This document shows positions 58,030 to 64,000 of a stretch of 64,000 nt of DNA, one piece after another. Position 1 is the first letter of the stretch. Every line of letters begins with the position of its first letter. A model generated the notes under the pieces. It worked only from the letters and a program-made list of their open reading frames with translations. It made no database searches and was not told the origin of the DNA. The stretch comes from Oreohelix idahoensis. Lineage: Eukaryota; Mollusca; Gastropoda; Stylommatophora; Oreohelicidae. The position numbers and the translations under genes were made by a program. The stretch covers positions 1-64,000 of the forward strand of contig JAMPIV010012226.1 of assembly GCA_024509875.1 (NCBI GenBank), read 5' to 3'.

Positions 58030-58260
58030 TTCACGCGGCAAAGTTCATAGTTCCTGGTTAGAAACTTCGAAGCGTCATGGTCCAGCCTACCTAGCTGTAA
58101 ATGGGTACATGGCTCTGCTATTGAGTTAGGGAAGGGAAAGGCAACAAACACATGAACTGGTCGCCCCTCTAACAAAGCAGTACCTTGTATGGGCTTTGTC
58201 AGTGTTAAATATGGTGTCTTTCCAAGGCACGGGAGAGGAAAATCACATCGTGCGAGATGA
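58030..58260 (-). mobile_element. SINE body fragment
   Basis: Contains gctgtaaatgggtacatggc, tctgctattgagttaggg and aactggtcgcccctc, shared with 5930-6040 and 62600-62670. No tRNA-like head is visible. Confidence 0.5.
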
Positions 58261-58399
58261 GGCGCTTGAGAACAGGAATGAATGTTACCAGGAGAAACAG
58301 AATAAGAAATGGTGACATTGGGCAACATTGTAGCAGGCATATAGCACGGACAACAACAAAAACGATAAGCGAGATAGAAAAAAGAAAATATTCTCATCA

Positions 58400-58640
58400 T
58401 CATCTTCCTTTGCGCTTCTTGGGACGACCACTGTAGCTAGTCTTCTTGCCGAAAGCCTGTACCCAGCATTCACTTGCTCTTGCAGTGGTTGTTTCTTAGG
58501 GTATTTGTTTTACCCGGTGATGATGTCAGCTCCATGCACAACCTCTATTAGTTGCCTTGTACGACACGCTTGAAGGTGCAGAAATACTATTCTTTCTTTT
58601 ATCTTTTCAGAGACCCTGGAAACTAAGGGGCCAAAAAGGA
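58400..58640 (+). repeat. R1 dispersed repeat copy (plus)
   Basis: gcgcttcttgggacgaccac, tgtagctagtcttcttgccg, tcagctccatgcacaacctc, agttgccttgtacgacacgc and ctattctttcttttatcttt in order. Shows the uninterrupted sequence across the point where the Ty3-type element sits in another copy. Confidence 0.65.
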
Positions 58641-58789
58641 AATATAAGAAAGTAGATTTAAACAAAAGTAAAAAACAAGACGCCCGGGAGCTAACACTTG
58701 TAATTTCATAGAAGTAAACAAAGAAGTATCAGACCAAAAAATACGAACAAAAGAAATTACGTCTTTGAAATGGCAAAAAAAGCAGATGA

Positions 58790-59185
58790 AGTTGCAGTCA
58801 AAGGAAATGTGACTGACTTATACAAAAATGCAACGAAACTAGTATGGAAATGTCTGGCAGTAATATAAAATTAAGAGTTAAAAAGCAAGAGGAGCTTTCA
58901 TTGCATCTAGAAATTTGTGGAAATCAAACTAAAATCAAGTCCAAAATATATATTTAAAAAAAAAATTCAACCTTGACGTCAAAGAAGTTTTACTGTAAGG
59001 CTCTGAAAAATGAAGAAAAACAAAGAAGACATCTAGAAAATTTCAGACTTCCATAAGTGAGTGAATACGCAGAATAGAAGGACAGAAATAATGAGGCAGA
59101 ATTTTCAATTTGAAAAAATAGGAAAGGATTAGACAAACGCCAGTGGCACAAGAAGTGACGAATAGACGTTGGGATAGGTCACAGA
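58790..59185 (+). mobile_element. Decayed LINE RT tail
   Basis: The plus strand in shifting frames reads VKKARGAFIASRNLWKS, NLDVKEVLL-GSEK and RIRQTPVAQEVTNRRWDR. These are the same ordered blocks as in 43690-44160, single copy, with many stops. Confidence 0.55.
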
Positions 59186-59394
59186 CTGAACTAATCAGCT
59201 TAGATCTTCACATGGCTATCATTGTTCTGAAATCTCCAGCATATTAAAAATAGCAGAATGAGACAGAAAAATACATTGAGAAGTATACTCAAGGCATATA
59301 TAACAGGGATAAAGAAGGAATGGAATAACATAAGAATTAACTCCAGCAACCGTTGCTACTTCTTTCCATCTCAAACTATTAATGGATACTACTG

Positions 59395-59600
59395 TTGGTA
59401 GTGTTGCTGCTACTGTTTCCGCTATTACTCCTAGTACAACAACAACAACTGCTACTATTACTATCACCACTACTACTCCTATCACCGCTACCACTACTAT
59501 TGATCCTAAAGTATGTTGTCAAAGCTCAAACTGCTAACGTGTACCACCATCTATATTCCACTACTACTACCACTACTGCTACAAATAACAATAGTAACGG
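59395..59600. repeat. (ACT)-rich trinucleotide tract
   Basis: Imperfect act/gct/cta repeats. Frames through it are poly-Leu or poly-Val and not genes. Confidence 0.8.
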
Positions 59601-59683
59601 CAGTAGTAGTCATAAAATGTAACCAGGGCGCCACCTACAGCATCTCACATGCTACAACAACATAAAATATTAACATAACATAC

Positions 59684-59774
59684 CAGATAAACTGCATACT
59701 GTGTGATAACATTCTCCAGCTCCGTGATCGAAGAAAGAACTCCCAGAGTAAGACACACCAGCACGAAGAGAAAC
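59684..59774 (-). CDS. KCNQ: KCNQ channel, S1 exon
   Basis: Minus-strand exon of 91 nt (1 nt plus 30 codons). Acceptor cttcttacattacag|G, donor CTG|gtatgt at 59678-59683. It reads FLFVLVCLTLGVLSSITELE, then NVITQYAVYL: the S1 helix and S1-S2 loop. KCNQ proteins have F.IVLVCL..SVLSTI at this place. It ends in phase 0, joining EIVML of the next exon. The first nt belongs to a codon begun in an upstream exon, which encodes the N-terminus and was not found to the right within the window. Confidence 0.92.
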
Positions 59775-60364
59775 CTGTAATGTAAGAAGGACAATTTAGT
59801 TATTATACCCAATAACTGTGGACATGAATATAATAATGAAGCAATATTCAGAAACGTCTGTCGCACATAACGAACACAAGTTCTAATCTAGTCTGTAGTG
59901 TATACAAAAGAACGTCGCGAATCAACCAACCTAAGTACATTATATTCTAAGTTGCATTTCGATGCTGGAAATTAATTATTCTGGACATAATCTCGTTTTG
60001 CCAACCAGAATGCAGATTATATATACTTCACAGCAATAAAAAAGAATAATTATTTATTCTGTGGTTAACAAATAAATGTCCCCCTGTTCGCACATAAGCT
60101 CCAATTAAATGTGTACAACTGTTAATATCAATAAATTTTAATGAATCTTTGTCAATAAAAGTTAGAAGTAAAGATGCTGTCATGGGAGTTGGTAAATGTA
60201 ACAGGTGTATAAGGATTTGAATAATCAGACTCGTTTTACTCTCGCTGTCGACATATCTCACTGTCGAACAGATGGACACATACAGACCAGATGGCAAAAA
60301 CAATTCAATGACTAATTTCACACTCAAGTATATTATATTTTGTTATAAACGCGTACGGTTCTCA
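59775..60364. other. Unassigned, probably KCNQ first-intron sequence
   Basis: AT-rich; no exon or repeat recognised. Confidence 0.4.
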
Positions 60365-60565
60365 CCAGGGTTGTACAGTCGGAGCTAGAATCATGAGTCG
60401 CAGTCGTGGAGTCGCTAGTTTTATGAGGAGACAGAGTTGCAGTCGATTTTAAACCCCCCGACTCCGACCCATGATGTCAGATTCTTGTCTTTAAACCTCT
60501 TCTCGTACATATTAAATTACTGGAGTCAGAATCGATTAAACTTTTTTCCGACTCCACAACAGTGA
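60365..60565. repeat. gagtcgg-rich repeat copy
   Basis: acagtcggagctagaatcat ... ccccccgactccgacccatg ... ttttttccgactccacaaca. Related to the ends of 10069-11584. Confidence 0.45.
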
Positions 60566-60599
60566 TTTCTACTTTAACATTTGTAGAATTCATTCATAA

Positions 60600-60790
60600 C
60601 CCTCCACTCCCCAAGTAGCATAGGCCTTCAACAAACACATGCCAAGTCCTCCTGTCACGTGCCATCATCTCAAGTTCTTTTCACGTTCTCCTCATCATTT
60701 TCACCTCTGTTTCCAGCTCTCTTCTCCATGTGCTTCTTGGTCTACCTCTGCCTCTCTTGCCCTGGGGGTCCCAGAACAAGGACTGTCTTG
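60600..60790 (-). mobile_element. LINE ORF2 C-terminus, unexpanded reference copy
   Basis: The minus strand reads SLFWDPQGKRGRGRPRSTWR, then RELETEVKMMRRT, a stop, KELEMMARDRRTWHVFVEGL and CYLGSGGL. It is the clearest single copy of the terminal codons that form the array at 44158-44850. Confidence 0.78.
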
Positions 60791-60799
60791 TAATTCTAA

Positions 60800-61870
60800 A
60801 TATGTAGAATACGTCATCTCAAACGTTACATGAGATGCATGATTCTGGCCGCTGACCCATATCACTGTAATCATTCATAAAATACACTGGCATTCTAATA
60901 TCAAAATAGTTAAACGTTCACTCATTCAAGGCACTGTAACAAACTTAAACACTAAGCCACAGAACCTTTAACAATTTCCATTAGCAGAATCTCCTGACGC
61001 GGCATAAACCATCACGACCTGAAACATCCTTGCAAGCTCAACTTCAAACCACAGTTTACCTCAAATATTAGAGACTACCGTATTGTTCTTCAAGCAGTGC
61101 TCACCATTTTCACAAGTTAACCCCAAACAAACTCACAACATTTGACTCCGAATTATTCTTCTTTTGTTTATTTTTCCGTGTACTTCTTAACAGCGCTTTA
61201 ATAACTTGTTCAACTTGACCCGAGGGGGACCATTTCAGTTTTAATTGGTGAATACTGTGAAGTTTATTAATTTTTTATGCTAGACTGATGATAGTCCTGA
61301 ATAGGGATGGTCCTAAAGAGGACCGCTACCTGGCTGTCTGAATTCGTCATGTCGTTTGCTTTTTCCTAACATTATGGCTTCTTCAATCAATTTCTGTGTC
61401 TCTTTTTGCAAATGTGTTGTTGTTGTTTTTTTCCTCATGTTCTCGCTAGTTTTCTATGTGCCTTGAAGATGGTTAGCCCTTAAAAGGACAACTAGCTGAA
61501 TGTAGATCCATATATTTTTGGTTTGTTCAGTTTGCGTTAATCTCTGGTGTCTACTGATTGGTCGCCTTCCTTAGAAAGTTTTTCAACTCCAGCTGATTAA
61601 AAGTTTTATCGATGATAGTTGGAAGAAGATTCTACAGAATTTCACTTAGTAATTTTTCTTTGGGTTGTTCCTGATATCTTTCTGTTGAACTAACAAATTA
61701 TTAAAATTATTCTCACACTCGCCAAAACCTTAAGTACTACACAAATAATTTGAATACAATTATCATCTAACTTGAACTAACACTTGTATAACAAACAGCC
61801 CGTCTTAGATCCCTATGGAGCACATGTCTTCGACACAATAACCTTTATCCTAATCCACACACAAGATCAT
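60800..61870. other. Unassigned sequence
   Basis: No gene or clear repeat seen. Confidence 0.4.
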
Positions 61871-61875
61871 TTTCA

Positions 61876-62170
61876 GGGGGTCGGAGTGGCTAAGAGGTAT
61901 GGCGTCCGTCTCGAACTCAAGAGGAACTGGGTTCGATTCCCAGTTGAGGAAATATAAATTATGGAAATTTTTTTTAAGACCGATTGGTTCTAATGATGTT
62001 ATCTCTTCCCCCCCCCCCGGTCTCCTGGGTAGTGAGATCGGATGCCTAACCTCGGATAAGGGCGAAAAATAGGAGGTCCCGCGTGCAAGCTGCGCACGTT
62101 AAAAAACCCACGGCAGTTGGAAATCGTAAAGAGTGAGCATAAGTTCACTGCCCTGGCAAAATTTAAAAAT
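61876..62170 (+). mobile_element. tRNA-headed SINE (plus strand)
   Basis: The head gtcggagtggctaagaggta has an A box, and gggttcgattcccagttgag has a B box about 50 nt later. The body includes tcggatgcctaacctcgg and gcgcacgttaaaaaacccac, a motif common in invertebrate SINEs. The head resembles a class II tRNA, but the 3' acceptor strand does not pair with the start and no CCA context is seen, so a working tRNA gene is unlikely. Confidence 0.7.
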
Positions 62171-62427
62171 TAGAAACCTTCCCACCACAAAAATATTTAT
62201 AGAATGTGTTATTCCTATATACATACATTGGGATTCTCGCCGGTGCTACGGAATTCGTGCACTGTGCTGAGATTCTCTTTGTGTGATCTAATGGAGGAGA
62301 TCTGAGCACTTATGGAGTTGTCCGTGTGCAATGAAGATATTCCTTAAAAACCAAAAAAACCAAACCATTGTCAGATACTAAAAAGTAAATGTACATGTAA
62401 TTTTTATTGAGCGTTGATCTTTTCTCA

Positions 62428-62515
62428 TACAATCTTTGATAAGGCTTCATACAATCTTTGATAAGGCTTCATACAATCTTTGATAAGGCTTCATACAATC
62501 TTTGATAAGGGCTTC
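62428..62515. repeat. 23-bp tandem repeat, 4 copies
   Basis: Unit caatctttgataaggcttca plus ta, almost perfect. Confidence 0.93.
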
Positions 62516-62539
62516 AAGCTTTTCCAAAATATCAAAATG

Positions 62540-62690
62540 AGAAATGAGACTTTTAAAAACTCCACACTGGGGAGTGAGGTCAAATAAATTGGATTCTTAC
62601 TAATGAGAATATGGTTCTGCTCTTTATTTAGGAAAGACAAAGTTAGTGAGGAAGGGAACTGATCGCTCCACCTCATAAAAGCTGACACCT
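62540..62690 (-). mobile_element. SINE body fragment
   Basis: atatggttctgctctttatt, taggaaagacaaag and ggaactgatcgctcc are diverged matches to 5950-6030 and 58090-58170. Confidence 0.4.
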
Positions 62691-62699
62691 AGTACAAGG

Positions 62700-63540
62700 G
62701 AAGTCTCTAACACATCACTCCAATCCGGCAGTTATAAGCTGTTTTGACCTGTTTTATATATTCTAAACCTGTCTCTGTCATCGCGTCGGGTCATAATTTT
62801 TAAGAATCAACAGGCAGAAATAAAATTTGAACACAAATATGCCGATCTTGATATCCGTATTAAACAATTTTTTTCTTAGCCTTCCTTAAGCTTAAGCACA
62901 TGACTGCCTAAAAGATAAACATAAAATTTAATAAAATGTTTCCCCTGTGATGCGTCACTCAATGGATGTCAAGTATGTAATGTGGCATATGTCCAAAGTA
63001 ATCTCCTAATGCGGGTCATCCATTAGATTCTCTAGCGGGAAGTTTTCTCTCTTGAGATCATCAACGAGCCCCAAATAATCTTGTCTCTGTCAGCTTTTAC
63101 AGGCTTCTTTTCCCTATAAGTTCGACATTTCTATTATCTTTCTTCTTTTAACCAATTTTATTCAGGTTCTATATGCGGCGTATATATTTGTCGCGTTACA
63201 AATCTGTAATTCTCAAAATCTGATATTAGAGAGCTAAAACTAACTTTGCATGCAGCTCACTTTCGTGATAATTTTACTTGATTATGTTTGACCCAGTCAA
63301 TTTTGTATAGTAACTAAAAATATTGCAAAAAAAAATGTGGAAATAACTTAATTAAAGTAAGGGAAACACTGAGCTGCGAATATAGATTGAATTTTGTATT
63401 TTAAAGGGAGGGGCGTCAAATTCTGAACGACAATTTAATCATGACGTTTCTTGAAACAACTAGTTCAGAGAGGCGCTTGTTGTAAACTCAGCTTTAGTAA
63501 CGGCCAAATTTGTTACATCTATAACAACAATAAAAGTGGA
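62700..63540. other. Unassigned sequence
   Basis: No feature recognised. Confidence 0.4.
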
Positions 63541-63569
63541 CGTCTATAACGTATGTTCCTTTCATCATC

Positions 63570-63790
63570 ATCATGTAGCATGTCCTTTGCAGAATGTCGC
63601 TCTCATCACAGCTCGCCTGAAAGACTCTCGATCTCTAGCCAGCCCTCCTGCCTCCTCTAATGTCATGTTCAAGGTGTCTTCAATGTCCTGTGTCCACCGT
63701 CGTCTTGGTCGGCCCCTGCCTCGCCTTCCAGGTACCATACCCTCCATCACTGCTCTCTCTAAGCCACTATGGCGTTTAATGTTCCTTTAC
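63570..63790 (-). mobile_element. LINE ORF2 C-terminus (second family)
   Basis: The minus strand reads VPGRRGRGRPRRRWTQDIED, then GGLARDRESFRRAVMRATF and several stops in (tga)n. It is an intact 3' coding end with a GRPRRRW arm. Its wording differs from the TRQVPVEQ family. Confidence 0.75.
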
Positions 63791-63792
63791 TT

Positions 63793-64000
63793 GTTCTATT
63801 AACTGACCAGCCCAGTCACAACATCACCACAGGAAAACAAGTACTTAAAAACAGCTGTAAAGAGGACCAGCCAAACACATGGGCAAAGGCTAAAACAGGA
63901 AGACGCCTCTGCAAGCATCTACCAGCACTATCTAAGAAAGATGGTATAAGTCATCATGGACGTAAACGTCAAACTCAAATTTTCATATTACGAACTGGGC
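63793..64000 (+). pseudogene. LINE RNase H-linked C-terminal domain, cut by window end
   Basis: The plus strand is open for 69 codons: TDQPSHNITTGKQVLKN, then QTQIFILRTG at the edge. The FxLRTGH block usually follows (as at 7700 and 33400), so this is part of the linker between RNase H and the terminal zinc cluster. Confidence 0.6.

Noticed and set aside
61876..61960. tRNA gene
   Set aside because: A and B box-like motifs are present, but the acceptor stem does not close and a SINE body follows. The same applies to heads at 6270, 9600, 10690 and 45430.

Overview
This is eukaryotic, almost certainly metazoan, DNA. Protein segments are short and bounded by GT..AG splice sites, and intergenic and intronic sequence is AT-rich. 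About two thirds of the window is recognisable transposable elements, SINE-like sequences and satellites. The repeat mix (tRNA-headed SINEs, many RNase H-bearing non-LTR elements, a Ty3-type element with integrase before reverse transcriptase) suggests a mollusc, perhaps a heterobranch gastropod. That placement is inference from repeat style, not proof.

The only host gene I can support is a KCNQ (Kv7) voltage-gated potassium channel on the minus strand. Seven exons run from 59774 down to 9059: S1 (59684-59774), S2-S3 (56727-56853), S3-S4 (42703-42878), S5-turret-pore helix (33786-33959), filter-S6 (30934-31044), S6 end and helix A (29959-30143) and a Ser/Arg-rich linker (9059-9256). Every codon phase joins correctly across the six introns. 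The N-terminal exon(s) and the helix B/C/D coiled-coil exons were not found and probably lie outside the window. The voltage sensor is divergent: the outermost S4 arginine reads Ser and the S2 charge-transfer aromatic reads Ile.

The introns are packed with elements. The 20.7-kb intron (9257-29958) holds an LTR-internal-LTR-internal-LTR composite (13801-29767) flanked by one 5-bp target duplication, AATAC. Its gag-protease-integrase polyprotein lacks reverse transcriptase. The 13.8-kb intron (42879-56726) holds a young Ty3-type element (46732-56098) with the order gag-PR-INT-RT-RH, two satellite blocks and SINEs. The 8.7-kb intron (33960-42702) holds a degenerate CR1/L2-like non-LTR element.

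The most striking non-gene structure is at 1753-4887: about 87 copies of a 36-bp unit lying inside the 3' coding end of a non-LTR retrotransposon. LINE reading frame is visible on both sides of the array. The same codon block is amplified again at 43812-43980, and the neighbouring terminal codons at 44158-44850. This suggests that one retroelement tail repeatedly seeds minisatellites. Several other structures deserve attention: a near-perfect 259-bp inverted repeat with tRNA-like heads (10154-10843), triplicated primer-binding-site-like units in the RT-less element, and a dispersed repeat family (called R1 here) with at least seven copies.
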